Assembly (NCBI GenBank): GCA_010093605.1
Contig: MU004192.1
Span: forward strand, 509,774-573,773
From: Lophium mytilinum
Lineage: Eukaryota > Ascomycota > Dothideomycetes > Mytilinidiales > Mytilinidiaceae
Direction of reading: 5' to 3'
Length of the DNA: 64,000 bases
Translations under genes and position numbers: made by a program
Shown here: positions 32,877 to 44,794 of the stretch, one piece after another
Position numbering within the stretch: position 1 is the stretch's first letter
Layout: the number at the start of each line of letters is the position of its first letter
Notes under the pieces: model-generated
What the model was told of the DNA's origin: nothing
Seen by the model: only the letters and a program-made list of their open reading frames with translations
The model's database searches: none

Positions 32877-33499
32877 ACTGGTACCGGCTGTTTCCGGGGT
32901 TCTTTTGGCTATGGACACACCCTATGTCGCAATGTTTTTTCAGAGAGTGGAAACAATCAGCGTCTTCGCCAACGGGAAGGTGTTCAAAGAACTTGTAGAT
33001 ATAATATGACACCGGATCGAGAGATGATGAGGATGATGATCTAATAAGGAAACCCGTCCGCTGTGTATATTGAGACCTAAGGAAAAAGATTAATATGCCA
33101 GGAGGAAAAGGCTTTCGCGGTTGTGAAGTCCGAGACAGCCTAAGCCTTTCAGAAGTACGGAACTCTCAACGTATTTTGTAGTAAAGCATGAGATGCTAGT
33201 GTTAGGCTGACGGACTTATGTATGTACAGCATTATTTAATTTAGTGATGTTTTGTTCTTCAATCTATCTTGGTGGGGAAAAGCGTGCAAGAGCCTCACCC
33301 CTCCAGAATACGCGCCCGTGGCGCCGTGGCGTTTCGCTAGCGTAATCGGACTGAAGGCTGAAGGTGTACGAGAGTTCCTGAACACTGCTGCCTCCACACT
33401 ACTGCCTCTCAAGCCCTCCCCTCCCCCCTTTTCTTGAGAAAGAACGGGACTGTGTCCAGTAGAAACCTCTTTTCCCCGTCACCCGTCAGCTAGGGCAGA
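32877..33499. other. Intergenic stretch, nothing recognised
   Basis: The stretch between the EST1-domain gene and the ankyrin gene shows no convincing open frame. The ATG of the ankyrin gene at 33500 follows a CT-rich leader. Confidence 0.5.
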
Positions 33500-36140
33500 A
33501 TGGACCCTCTTTCAGTCACGGCAACAGTCGCTAGTCTCATAGGCATATCTATTAGGCTTGGCCAGTCTCTCAATACTCTACGAGCGAAGTTCAACAGATC
33601 TCAACAAACGATAGCCGCTCTTTGCGGTGAATGCAGCACCACTACTGCAGGTTTAGATCAGCTCCAGAAGTTGATGCTTAATAGATCTGACCTTCTTGGC
33701 TCTTCGTCACAGTCACAGCAGAATCTGGTCAATTCCCTCGGTGCCACTATGATCAACATAGCGCAGACCTTTTCCATCCTTGACAGAGAGCTTGGGAAAT
33801 TGGCTAAGGCTGGAATTAAAACACGAATGCTCTTCATGTTCATGGAGGACAATCTCAAAGGACTCATGCTAGAAATCCGAGACCAACGAAACTCCCTTAG
33901 CTTTCTGATCACATGCATTCAATTGTAAGGCATTTTAAAACTCTCTCGACTCTCACACATAAGTGTGATGAGAAGCACAGGAAGGGTTCAAGGATAAGGA
34001 ATCAGCCTCCGGCCTGAATTACGGATGCTTGGAAAGCCCGTATCTGTGCCCAGAAATCTTTGAAAGAGTCTCGCTCAATATCCATTAACTATTGATGACA
34101 AGACACTTGGAAAGTTCAAAAGCCTCTGAGTCACTGACAGCATACAGAACAAAGATTTCTGACATTGACCAATGCCTGCGGACGGAGTCTTCTGGCTTAG
34201 AGGCACTTCGCCGAACTGCGACCAGAGCGAAAGCGTTTCGCCCCACACCGCGCACAACACCCCCTACTGCAGATTCTTGCGCGGACGACTTAGAAGCAAT
34301 TCTCAAGAACAACGACCTATCAAGCTTCTCCGTTCCAGATGCACCTCAAGATCCGCAATCACCACTACCAACATCTCCATCACCATCGCCATCACCAACA
34401 TCACCATTCTGTAAATACAACGCAAGAGACGCAAGCAATAGTGGAGACTTACCTCCAAGGCCTAAGAATAATAGTGCTCCCAAACCTGGATTTGGGCAAA
34501 GAACGCCTTCTGGAACTCTCGTCCATCATGGCCTTCATCTCGCTGTCACAGAGAACAACATCGAACGTGTGAAACAGCTGTTGGCCACTGGAAGCGACCC
34601 CCTTGCACTCCCAATCGACCCTTATAAATCTCTTCCAAACGCTAGTAAGACCCCGCTCTGTGTTGCAGCCCTTCTCGGAAGAGAAAATATTCTCCAGATA
34701 TTCTTAGAGCGAGGGGCCGGCAAAGCGTTGAATGAAAAGATTGGCAACGACCTCCCACCACTACTTGCGGCCTCGTATGCTGGACATGAAGGTGTGGTGA
34801 GAATGTTACTGGACGCAGGAGCCAACATTAGTCTCAAAGGCGCGGGTAATAACACGAGCCTCTTCTGGGCTGCTTCACGGGGCAATGTTTCCGTCATTAG
34901 GCTCCTGCTCGGTCGTGGAGCTAGACCTGATATCCACCTAAAAAATGACAAAGGCGTCACGCCTCTCATGGTAGCCTCTCAATTTGGTCGGCAAGATGTC
35001 GTCGATCTTCTCATCCATGAGGGATCCGACATCCATGTGCAAAACCAAAAGCTCCAATCTGCTATCCATCTAGCAGCTCACGGTGGGCATGTCTCTACTG
35101 TACAAACACTGCTGGATTTTCAAGCTCCACTGAACGGGATCACTGACAAAGGCAAAACTCCCATCATCTTCGCTGCAGCTTCTGGCCGCATCGACGTGGT
35201 GAGCTTTCTCCTGGAACGGGGCGCTGCGATCGATCTTCAAGATGTTGATGGCAAGAACGCACTGTACCACGCTGCATCAGCAGGCCACAGCGCTGTGGTA
35301 GAGAAAGCCCTAGACCACAAGGCCTCTACCGAAATCAAATCGCAGAAAGGCGACACTGCTCTTCATATTGCTTGTGAAAATGGCCACGATAAAGTTGTAA
35401 AGCTGCTCCTACACCATGGAGCCCAAATGGAGGCTACCAGATCGGATGATCAGTACACTCCGTTGCACATTGCATCTCGTTTCGGACAACCCGAATGTGC
35501 AAGACTTCTCTTGCTGGTAGGCGCCAACGCCAATGCCAAATGCATCCAACAAACCACACCCCTATATCATGCTGCAACGAAGGGCAACCCGGAGACGGTC
35601 GATCTTCTACTAGACTCCGGAGTAGATCTTGAAGCCACCGACAGCAGTGGACAAACCGTTCTCAGTCTAGCAGTTCGCGAAGCCTCAGTAACAGCAGTCA
35701 CCTGCCTCCTCGGAAAAGGCGCGTCTGCCCGTACTGTTGACAAATTCGGCGCCACGCCACTCCACCGCGCAGCGCGAGCAAGCAACAAAGTCCTAGCCAC
35801 GCACCTCCTTGCCGCAGGCGCCGACATCGAAGCCGAAGACGGAGGTGGACATCGCCCCATCCATATTGCCGCTATCTACGGCAGCACTGAAATGGTCGAG
35901 TACTTACTCAGCGAAGGAGCTCTGCTCGAGCCGCTGTCGACTGCGAAACAAAGTCCGCTTATGGTTGCTGCTGCGAATGGGAGGGCTGATATTTTGAAGA
36001 CGTTGCTGAGGACTGGCGCTTGGTTAGGGCCAGATAGAGCAGACTGTGCGACGCCAGTAGTGTTAGTTGCGGCGGATGGGTGGGCCGAGGTGGTTGAGGA
36101 GGCTGTCATACAACGGTGTCAAGCAATGGCTGCGGGATAA
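33500..36140 (+). CDS. Ankyrin-repeat protein with a fungal NLR-type N-terminal domain
   Basis: Two exons, 33500-33924 and 34103-36140, with a 178-base intron, give 820 residues. Residues 1 to ~140 open with MDPLSVTATVASLIGISIRL and form a helical bundle like the N-terminal domain found on many fungal NLR/STAND proteins. Then follows a Pro/Ser-rich linker (DAPQDPQSPLPTSPSPSPSP). From about residue 280 to the end run about sixteen ankyrin repeats of 33 residues, many close to consensus (GDTALHIACENGHDKVVKLL; GATPLHRAARASNKVLATHL). No NACHT or NB-ARC ATPase lies between them: there is no P-loop or Walker B. Such proteins may act as sensors or scaffolds in heterokaryon incompatibility or immunity-like responses. 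That role is inferred from architecture only. Confidence 0.87.
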
Positions 36141-36771
36141 AGTGAGATTATGCCCGGATTCCATAGCCGCTTGGTTATGGACAGTGAGCTTAACTCCTCC
36201 CCCAAGGATCGAATGGTCTAGATCGAAATAGATGTCGAAATAGGACCCTGAAACTATATCGGGAGCTCCTATATCGCATTCTAGGTCCATTTTTCAGATG
36301 TCCGATCGACCTTCAGCCATACACACCCAGGAGATGGCCGTTATAAAGACCGCCCGAAATGGGTGCAGCTTTGGGTGGGTATTCAAAGGATCAAGATAGG
36401 ATATCGGCGAAATCCATTGCTCACCGGAGGCTCATAGATCGAAAGATACGTCTCATAGGGAGTGAATCGTTGCTCAGCAACATAAATGAGAGTTGAGACA
36501 CATGGGCGACGCGAGGAGAGATGAACACCGTTACTATCTATACGCACCGCTACTTCCCATTCTACCCCCCATACATCTCTATCGTCCAAACGGCTTTCCA
36601 CATCGTCAACTGTTGCCCTCGCTTTCATGTCAAGACACTGCGAAAAGATTGTCACATGCTCCCCACGCCGACACCGTTCCACCTCACTACAACACGTAGC
36701 TTCTAACGGACCGCCACCATCGAAAACACGAACGGCGCCGTGAGTCGCCTCTACTTCAATTTCTTGGCCCA
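36141..36771. other. Convergent intergenic stretch, nothing recognised
   Basis: The stretch lies between the stop of the ankyrin gene and the stop of the minus-strand membrane-protein gene. Open frames of about 60-130 codons occur on both strands without domain signals. Confidence 0.5.
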
Positions 36772-37926
36772 TCAAGCGTTGCGAAATGTGTACGACCCGT
36801 CGTGGTGCATATTTTGTGGCACTGGGTGCGCGTTCCAGGTGACTTGCTTACCAGTATACGCCGTGATAACGTCACCATAGTATACTGGCTGCGGCGTCGC
36901 CTCTGGAACACCGGGAGTATAGTTGACATCTTTGTGCACGTTTGCATCGTCTTTCTCCTTCAAGTCATCCGAGCCGGAGATCCACATAAAAGTGCTATAG
37001 ATGCCTATGGAGAGGAAGCCGTAGAATAGAAGGCGGAGCAGCTTCACGACGCCGGACTCTGTGTGGGGCTTGTACGTGAAGGCAGCAGCAAAGACGAGTT
37101 GGACGAGGCTGCGGGCATCGACGCAGGCGACTAGGAGGGGAAGGCCGACTCGAATTGCTTTGGCGGGTGTCTGGCGCCGGTGTAGCTTTCGGAGGATGTA
37201 GATGGTGATCCAGGTTAAGATGATGGCCGCACCGAAGTATATGCAGTAAAAGGCGAGGGTGATCTTGGTGTATGCGGTCAGAATCTCTACTCGTGGCCCG
37301 CCCGTGTTTGCGATAGCTTGTTTGGTCTCCTCGCTCAACAGGCGGTTCGAGACAAGGTAGTATATGAATGCGGCTGGGTTGGCTGCGGCGAGAAGCATCA
37401 GGCCCCAGGTGATGAGACGGAGGCCGACCATCATGAGGGAGTTGCTTTCCTTCTTGGCCCCTGCATGCTCGTAGAGTAACAAGGTGAAAGCACCGAGGAG
37501 AAACACCATTAGCCACGCGTCGGCGAAGAGGGTCATTGTCTCTAGGACGATCAAGAACGGGTAATACATGACTACGCGTTTCTCATTGATCTCGGTGAGG
37601 ACACGGTCGGCAGTGTAGACGGCAAAGTACCTTTGCGTTGATTAGCTGCATCGCTTTGGAGAGTGGGAAAGGACATACAGCATCAGGATAGCTGATGAAA
37701 ACCTGAATTGCCATATGAAGTTTTTGCTCTTGCTTTTGTTTTTCCTTTTCCAACAGCACAAGCAGCAAGTCACGACGTAATGTCCGAAGAAAAAGAGGAA
37801 GCAGAGGGCCGCTGCCACGAAGGTAGCCGTTGGCAGCGGGTCCCGGAAGTGTGAGCCGGGAATCCGCCATTCCAAGATATTTCCTGTGGTGTTGAAGGTT
37901 GGAATTTGATCAAGTATGGGCGCCAT
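36772..37926 (-). CDS. Seven-helix fungal membrane protein, function unknown
   Basis: Two exons, 37926-37679 and 37630-36772, give 368 residues. The intron has a GTATGT donor, and the join reads SSAILML/YFAVYTADRVL. Seven hydrophobic segments are visible, around residues 33-56, 75-98, 105-135, 150-180, 200-228, 238-262 and 275-297. A short N-terminus lies before helix 1 and a ~60-residue polar tail comes after helix 7. A Cys-rich patch (VTCCLCCWKRK) follows helix 1 and may be palmitoylated. The topology resembles receptor-like fungal integral membrane proteins, but no diagnostic GPCR motif is clear. The function is unknown. Confidence 0.8.
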
Positions 37927-39204
37927 TGGTACGGCTTAATAATTGATGAGATACAGGACGTCCGCAGTTGCTCCTCAGAAGTTACAAATCAGGTGACGAG
38001 GAGAACAAGAGAGAAGTAAATTAGGATGAACCAAGTTACATGGCCGCCGATTCTTAAACAGCGATCACGCACTCCTTGCCACTCAGCCCACCCTCCAAAA
38101 GGCTTGCATATTGAGCTTCAGCTTCGTATAATTTGCACGACGGAGAGGCCTTTGCCCAATTACTATCGTGTAGGGACGCCTGCCAAGATAGGTAGATGGC
38201 TGTTCGACACTTGGCGCCTTGTCGCCGAGTCCGGGTTGGATTTAGCCTACCCTGAACAGAGTAGAGCACCAATGGATCTAGGAGGATCGGCAAGCAGAAG
38301 ACCATTTTGCTAGAAGTACCTACTCGTGGTGAATATGGTGCAATATCGCCAAACAATTAGAGGACGAGGTACAGGGGTTGAGTACTGTGAGAATGGTTAT
38401 CGTGCCAATACTTGTGTTCAGTCCTAAAAGGGACAACGGTCCAACACGTGCTTGAGTAAAGCTTGCAAGGCAAAGCCTGCAGCCTTGAGCCAAGAGATGG
38501 CACTGAGGTGGCGGTAGAGATGCAGCCAGCAGCCAGTCATATAAATGTACAGATTCGGCTATCTGTTCAGCTCGTTGTCTAGGCCGCACCAACCATCCGC
38601 CACAACACACTCGGGCACCAGCACGGCAGTAATCCGCCCGACTGAATTTCAAGATTTGAGTGAAGATTGACCTCTGGGATCGGACTACTTGTGAAGCAGC
38701 AAAGCTTGTAAGTGTCAGCGAATCTTTGGAATGGAGAGACTGATTGATAAGCAGATGAAAAACCAAGTGAGTCTTTTGGCATTGCTTCTCTGCTATAGAA
38801 AGAGTATCTATGAAGCCCATAGATCGGTCACTTTTTAGTAGGAAGACGGAAGACGATCGTTGAGCCCTCAGCCAACCAGAACGTTCAAAGGGCACGTGAT
38901 ATGTCCTTCTAATAGAAAGGGTAACTATGACCCTGGCGCCCTTTTGATATAGAAATTAGACGCCTCAGTATTACGATAAGCTCTAACTTATATACTTAGG
39001 TAGTGTCCATGTCAGCTGATGTTGTCCTCGTATTACCTTTGTAAAGCCAAGTGATCCTGCGGCTGAGGTTGGCTCGGCTCCCCCTCTGCGACTTGCCAGC
39101 CTCTGAACTTCGGTCTGCAACAAACACACTAAATTACTCTTACACTACCTACCTCATCCCACAAGGGGTGTCTCTAATTGTCGAAGACCGCTGCTATTTT
39201 AGCT
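37927..39204. other. 1.3-kb divergent intergenic stretch
   Basis: A 191-codon minus-strand open frame (38320-38895) has no hydrophobic pattern, domain or codon bias suggesting a gene. About 38.9-39.0 kb is AT-rich. The HET gene promoter should lie at the right end. Confidence 0.45.
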
Positions 39205-41793
39205 ATGGACCATCTCCCTCTCCCGTCCAGCCCTAGCCTCAACCACGAGATACCGTATTTATGCACCGAGAACTTCGATGGCGGCCCGTTTGCCACATAT
39301 GATACACGCTCAGGCTGGACCTGGAGCTCTGTCGCCGGTCAGATCCAGTTTAAGCGCAACGGGAAGACTGCAAATAATGAGCAAATTGCCTCGTTCTTGC
39401 AGACCTGGTTATACTTCGGACTGCTCAGTGAGACACTGGGGGAATGGAGCCCTGGTCTCCATAAGCGATTCATTGCGGAGGGAAAGAGTGGTCAGAAGAG
39501 ACTATCCACCCAATACCTCGAGCAGACTGTGGTAGATTGGAGTGGACTGCTTGCCGAAATACCACTTGGAATGAGTTGGAAGTCGAGACTTTTGCTTTAT
39601 TCGAGGCAGATCACGCGAGCTCTGAAGAAACTGTTACGCCTACTGGGGCTTCCAATGCAGCCAGACACGAGACGAGAGGACCTAGAGAAGGATCTGGACA
39701 GATTTCGGGCATGCCTGCAGACCACTCAGTCTTTAATATTCCATTTCTACCGTCATCGCAAAAGATACCATGATTCTGAAGTCTATCAACTGCTGGCGCT
39801 GATGGAACTAGCCATGTTTTTGACCCTTACCTGGAATAACATTTACTCTCATGTTACTGGCAAATTACCAGAAGGCCTTCTTGCGCTTCAAAATGGAAAG
39901 TCTATCACAAATGTATTCCTCACAAAACACATGCGCAAGAAGAACTGGTGTCCGAGCGATATAGCCAGAATCATGGGAGACAGCCCGTCAAGTACCATTT
40001 GGTACTACGCCAACATGACGCCTCCAAGAAAAAAGTTGGATCACAAGGGCTGCTCAGAAGTGTTCTGCAAGCGGACACAGATTGACATGAACGAAAACTA
40101 CCAACTATCGCATACGGGCCCCGGTTGCAATTGTCAGCTGGTTTACGCAGACTTTAAACAGCTCAAAGGTATTCTCAATTACGGCGACATACCAGTGCTG
40201 AAACGGGAACGGGATTCATCAATCGACCAAAGCAAAGTCACGGCGCTTTCGAGCTCCAACAATCCATACGTAGCCATCTCACACATATGGGCGGAAGGCC
40301 TTGGGGACCCGTATGATAACGCTCTCCATGAGTGTGAGGTTGCGAGGTTATTCACATTGATTGAGCAAATACCCGTACCCGAAATAGAGACGACTTGCTT
40401 ATGGATCGATACAATGTGTGTTCCGGTGGGAAGGAAACATCCCGACCTAAATAAGCTGGCGATGAACAAAATGAAGGATACGTATGTCTCGGCTGCAGCA
40501 GTATTGGTGTTAGATAGGTATGTTCAAGAATTTGAGGCCAAGCAATCTCCACTAGAAGCCTTTGCTCGTGTCGCCAACTCCAGTTGGATGCAGCGTTTGT
40601 GGACACTCCAAGAAGGAAGACTCTCCAAGCAGGTCTGGTTTCAATTTGCAGATGGACCGATCCTGCTAGTCGACATCTTCAACTGCATTCCACGGTCGCG
40701 GTTCCCCGCGTCAGGTGCCAATGTTGTCAATGTGAACATCACCATGAGCTACCGCGCCAGTAAGCTCCATAGGATTGCCGAAGAGGAGTTGATATTCAAA
40801 CCCCTCTACGAAGGGTTGTTTGCAACACGTACAGCTGTCATGTCTCGAGCGGTATCATGGCATTCTGACGAGGCTCTCTGTCTAGCCTTTTTAATGGACC
40901 TGGATATCGAACACATCATTCACACCGAAGATGACCGAAAGATGGAGGCCTTTTGGGAGTTGTTGCCAATTCTACCGCTCAGTCTGGTCTTCTCAAAAGC
41001 ACCAAAAAAGTTGGCCAAACCAGGTTTTCGCTGGGCGCCGTCGACATTCTTAGGCCCTATTCCCGGCACATTACACGACAGTTGGGCTGGGCCGAACCAG
41101 TTGTGGAAAAGGCTAGAGGCCAAACCTACACGATTCGGGCTACTCATAAACTTGCCTGGTGTTCTTATCCAGCCGAAAAGGTCCAGAAGCGGCTGGAGTA
41201 TTGGCCTGCAGTTGGGCACCAAATACACCTTTCAGACCGGAGATGATAAATGGTTTGCCATATCTTTAGCTGGGCCCTGGAGCAAATTAACGACTGGATC
41301 ACGTCCAGAGGAGAGCTCTGAAACCATTGCAATCATACTCCAGGATATCCTTCCTCCGCCTAACGTTCTTCTAAATGCTGTGGTCGGTAAGATCACCCAG
41401 GAACATGACAATGAATATCATGTCGAGGTCCTTCAGCACGCGGAAGTCATGCAGCTAGATCCAGGGTTCTCCCTCATGTACACTACTGCGGCGCAATGTG
41501 CGCAAGCTTTGTGGAAGGACCATGATCCCGATACCGAACGATTGTTCATGAAGAGCAACGAAAACAAACTCAGCCCTGACATCAAACAGAAGTGTATTGC
41601 TCAAGCTAAAGAGGCGTTACTTCGACCTGATTTGCTCGACGTTTGTCGAGAAAAGCGAAGGCTGGCCGGAGTTGTGAATGATACTGATGAAGAGGTTACT
41701 TTCATGCTGGCGGGAATCACGCATCAAGTCTTTGTTGAGGGGTTCAATTATGCGGAAACTCGTGGTGCGCATCAAAGATGGTATATTGATTGA
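39205..41793 (+). CDS. HET-domain protein (heterokaryon incompatibility type)
   Basis: A single exon gives 862 residues. The HET domain lies at about residues 350-510 and shows its three usual blocks: PYVAISHIWAEGLGDP, then ETTCLWIDTMCVPVG, then WMQRLWTLQEG. The region before it (1-350) is helical, with a Cys/His-containing stretch (KGCSEVFCKRTQ, GPGCNCQLVY) like the zinc-binding-type pieces seen ahead of HET in some large fungal proteins. The C-terminal ~350 residues are of unknown fold. HET proteins trigger cell death when incompatible hyphae fuse, usually with a partner gene. The nearby ankyrin/NLR-like gene is a possible but untested functional neighbour. The start is the first ATG; the open frame reaches 27 bases further upstream without one. 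Confidence 0.9.
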   Translation: MDHLPLPSSPSLNHEIPYLCTENFDGGPFATYDTRSGWTWSSVAGQIQFKRNGKTANNEQIASFLQTWLYFGLLSETLGEWSPGLHKRFIAEGKSGQKRLSTQYLEQTVVDWSGLLAEIPLGMSWKSRLLLYSRQITRALKKLLRLLGLPMQPDTRREDLEKDLDRFRACLQTTQSLIFHFYRHRKRYHDSEVYQLLALMELAMFLTLTWNNIYSHVTGKLPEGLLALQNGKSITNVFLTKHMRKKNWCPSDIARIMGDSPSSTIWYYANMTPPRKKLDHKGCSEVFCKRTQIDMNENYQLSHTGPGCNCQLVYADFKQLKGILNYGDIPVLKRERDSSIDQSKVTALSSSNNPYVAISHIWAEGLGDPYDNALHECEVARLFTLIEQIPVPEIETTCLWIDTMCVPVGRKHPDLNKLAMNKMKDTYVSAAAVLVLDRYVQEFEAKQSPLEAFARVANSSWMQRLWTLQEGRLSKQVWFQFADGPILLVDIFNCIPRSRFPASGANVVNVNITMSYRASKLHRIAEEELIFKPLYEGLFATRTAVMSRAVSWHSDEALCLAFLMDLDIEHIIHTEDDRKMEAFWELLPILPLSLVFSKAPKKLAKPGFRWAPSTFLGPIPGTLHDSWAGPNQLWKRLEAKPTRFGLLINLPGVLIQPKRSRSGWSIGLQLGTKYTFQTGDDKWFAISLAGPWSKLTTGSRPEESSETIAIILQDILPPPNVLLNAVVGKITQEHDNEYHVEVLQHAEVMQLDPGFSLMYTTAAQCAQALWKDHDPDTERLFMKSNENKLSPDIKQKCIAQAKEALLRPDLLDVCREKRRLAGVVNDTDEEVTFMLAGITHQVFVEGFNYAETRGAHQRWYID

Positions 41794-42400
41794 GAGAATG
41801 TTTCCTTGAGAGAAGTGTATTCACGGCCCACGGCTTAGTGCTCAAGGGGTGTATGATGAGAAGCCCCGCCTATCTAACTGTATAGACGTAACGGCCGCTG
41901 CTGACTGCTACGACCAGCATTAAACCCTCACACCACCACCCTTTCGGCGGTATGAGCGACCCTACAAGCCACGGCATATTTCCGTTCGTTCGCGATTTTC
42001 TAGCTGTTAAGAGGTATGGCCGCCTCTTCGGATCCCCCGCGCGATATCATACCTCCTATGAACCGCGCACAAGCAATGTCCATTTCGGCGGTCCTCTTTT
42101 CAAGGACCTCTTCACGCCAGAGGGAAATCCCAACCTCGAATGCATCGCATTTAGCCGTACAGGCTCTATACAGACTCTAATGCTAGGGCTGGAGCCGGAC
42201 GGGAAAATTCACTGCGGTCGATATTGCAGTAGCGGATCTCGGCTTCACTTTTTCCACGAACGGCGGATCTGGGAATTGGACTGCGGGCGCAAATATAGCC
42301 TGAGATTATCCAAGGTTGGATCACAGCTTAACAGGACTGCTTAAAGCTTGCGCTCGGCCTACATTTGCAATGTCACGTTCCTGGCTTCGACATCGTTTCC
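41794..42400. other. Intergenic stretch, promoter side of the GH3 gene
   Basis: A 130-codon open frame (41952-42344) lies just before the glycosidase start, but it shows no domain, signal or splice link and is treated as noise or leader sequence. Confidence 0.45.
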
Positions 42401-44794
42401 ATGGTGTCTCTGCGGATTTTCGGCGGGCTCGCCCTGGTCCTGGGTTTGACCAAAGGACAGACCTATCCTGCCACAGGCAATGGCACCAACAGCAATGCGC
42501 CATATAAAAATTCAAATCTGCCGGTAGAGGATCGGGTCAAAGACTTGCTATCACGGATGACGATCCAAGACAAGGTGGCCCAGCTGATGCAAGGCGACAT
42601 CTCCAACTGGATCAACACCACCACCAACGCCTTCAACTATAGCGGTCTCGTTGCAAATATGGAGACGAAGGCGGGCAGCTTCTACGTCGGCTATCCCGTC
42701 CCCCAGCAATGGATTGCCCAGGGCGTCAAGCGTGCGCAAGACTATCTTCTACAAAACACCACTCTAGGGATCCCAGCCCTAGTACAAACGGAAGGAATAC
42801 ACGGCTTCCTAATTGGCAATGCAACTATCTTCAACAGCCCCATTGCACACGCGTGCTCCTTCAACGTGGACCTAATTCAGCAAATGGGAGCTGCTATCGC
42901 TCAAGAATCGCTAGCCTTAGGCGTCAACCAAATCTTTGCCCCCCTGGCAGATCTTGCGCGAGAACTGCGATACGGACGCGTAGAAGAGACTTTTGGCGAA
43001 GACCCGTATTTGACTGGCGAGATGGCCTACAGCTACATCAAGGGTCTCCAAGGCGGCAGCGTCTCTGCCACAGTCAAGCACTTCGCAGCATACAGCAGCC
43101 CGGAGCAAGGTCTGAACACTGGACCCGTACATGGTGGTGAGCGCGAGTTGAGGACGACTTGGCTGCCTCCTTTCAAGAGGGCCATCGTTGACGGAGAAGC
43201 ATTCTCTATCATGTCAGCTTACCACTCGTATGATGGTGTACCGGCCATTGCAGACCACCACATGCTCACTGATATCTTACGAGGAGAGTGGGACTACAAG
43301 TACTGGGTGACTAGCGATGCTGGAGCCACCGACCGTCTCTGCAATGCCTTCAAAATGTGCAGAGCCAGCCCCATCGACATGGAAGCGGTGACTATGTACG
43401 CTTTGCCGGCGGGGAATGATGTCGAGATGGGAGGTGGGTCGTTCAATTTCCAAAAAATTCCGGAACTGGTCAAAACTGGCAGATTAGATGTGGACGTCGT
43501 TGACACGGCTGTCTCGCGCCTCCTGACCGCTAAGTTTACAATGGGCATTTTCGAGCATCCTTATATGGCTGTGCCCGCAAATGAGACCGCGGCGCGTATC
43601 CACACTCCCAAATCTGTTCAGCTTGCGCGTCAGCTAGATGCTGAGTCGATCGTGCTGCTCGAAAATCATGACAGCACGCTACCATTGAAGAAGGATGCCA
43701 ATGTTGCCGTCATTGGACCAATGGCACATGGATTCATGAATGTTTGTATTCATCCTCTCCCTCGTTAGTACACTACTTACAAGTAACAGTACGGCGACTA
43801 TGTCGTGTACCAGTCTCAGTATCACGGCGTCACCCCTCTGGATGGTATTCAGAGCGCCTCTTCCGGAAAAGTCACTTATGCTCAAGGCTGTGAGCGCTGG
43901 TCCACCGACCAAAGTGGTTTCCCTGAAGCGGTCGCAGCCGCGAAAGCCGCTGATGTCGCAGTGGTAGTCGTTGGCACCTGGAGTCGCGACCAGATGGAGC
44001 TCTGGCAAGGCCTCAACGCTACGACTGGCGAGCACGTGGATGTCGCATCGCTGAACTTGGTTGGCGCCATGGGCCCCTTGGTCCAAGCAGTCATCGAGGC
44101 GGGCAAGCCGACTGTGGTGGTATACTCTTCTGGCAAACCCATCACCGAGCCATGGGTTTCCAACTCATCCTCTGCGCTGATACAGCAATTCTACCCGTCC
44201 GAGCAAGGAGGCAACGCTCTCGCCGACGTCCTATACGGCAAGCAAAATCCCAGCGGCAAACTCTCGGTCAGTTTTCCACACGACGTCGGGACGCTGCCTA
44301 TATATTACGACTATCTTAATTCTGGCCGCTCCACCGATCCCGGCACGATCACCGCCAATAATACCCTGATATTTGGCCACCAGTACGTCCTCGACACCCC
44401 GCAGCCTCTCTACGAGTTCGGCTATGGTAAATCTTACACCACCTTCCACTATTCGAACGTCACCCTATCCACCAGCACTCCCTCGGCTACAGACACTATT
44501 ACGGCTACTATCCAAGTCACCAACACGGGCAAGTACGATGGCCAAGAAGTGGTACAGGCGTACGTTCAGGACGTGCTGGCGAGTGTGGCAGTGCCAAATA
44601 TCTTACTCAAGGGTTTCAAAAAGGTCATGATCAAGGCGGGCGAGACCAAGTCTGTGAGCATCCCAATTGACGTCAGCCAGCTCGGGGTGTGGGACATTAG
44701 GATGCAGTATGTGGTTGAGCCCGGCGATTTCGTAGTCTGGGTAGGCTCGAGTAGCAAGGATCTGCGAGGGAACGCCACTTTCACTGTCGCGTAG
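42401..44794 (+). CDS. Secreted GH3 family beta-glycosidase
   Basis: Two exons, 42401-43741 and 43790-44794, give 781 residues. Residues 1-20 form a signal peptide (MVSLRIFGGLALVLGLTKGQ), so the enzyme should enter the secretory pathway. The GH3 barrel shows EDRVKDLLSRMTIQDKVAQL, the YGRVEETFGEDPYL run, VKHFAAYS, and the nucleophile Asp306 in YWVTSDAGA. The second, alpha/beta domain starts about residue 410 (ESIVLLENHDSTLPLKK) and includes VVVVGTWSRDQ and SVSFPHDVGTLP. A fibronectin-III-like C-terminal domain follows (PLYEFGYGKSYTTFHYS). Members are beta-glucosidases or beta-xylosidases acting on plant cell-wall oligosaccharides; the exact substrate is not clear. The first ATG upstream at 42365 would lack a clean signal peptide, so 42401 is preferred. 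Confidence 0.92.

Noticed and set aside
38320-38895. 191-codon minus-strand frame upstream of the HET gene
   Set aside because: No recognisable domain, mixed low-bias codons and no flanking gene signals.
41952-42344. 130-codon plus-strand frame before the GH3 gene
   Set aside because: No domain or signal peptide; it ends 57 bases before the GH3 start and is more likely leader or chance.
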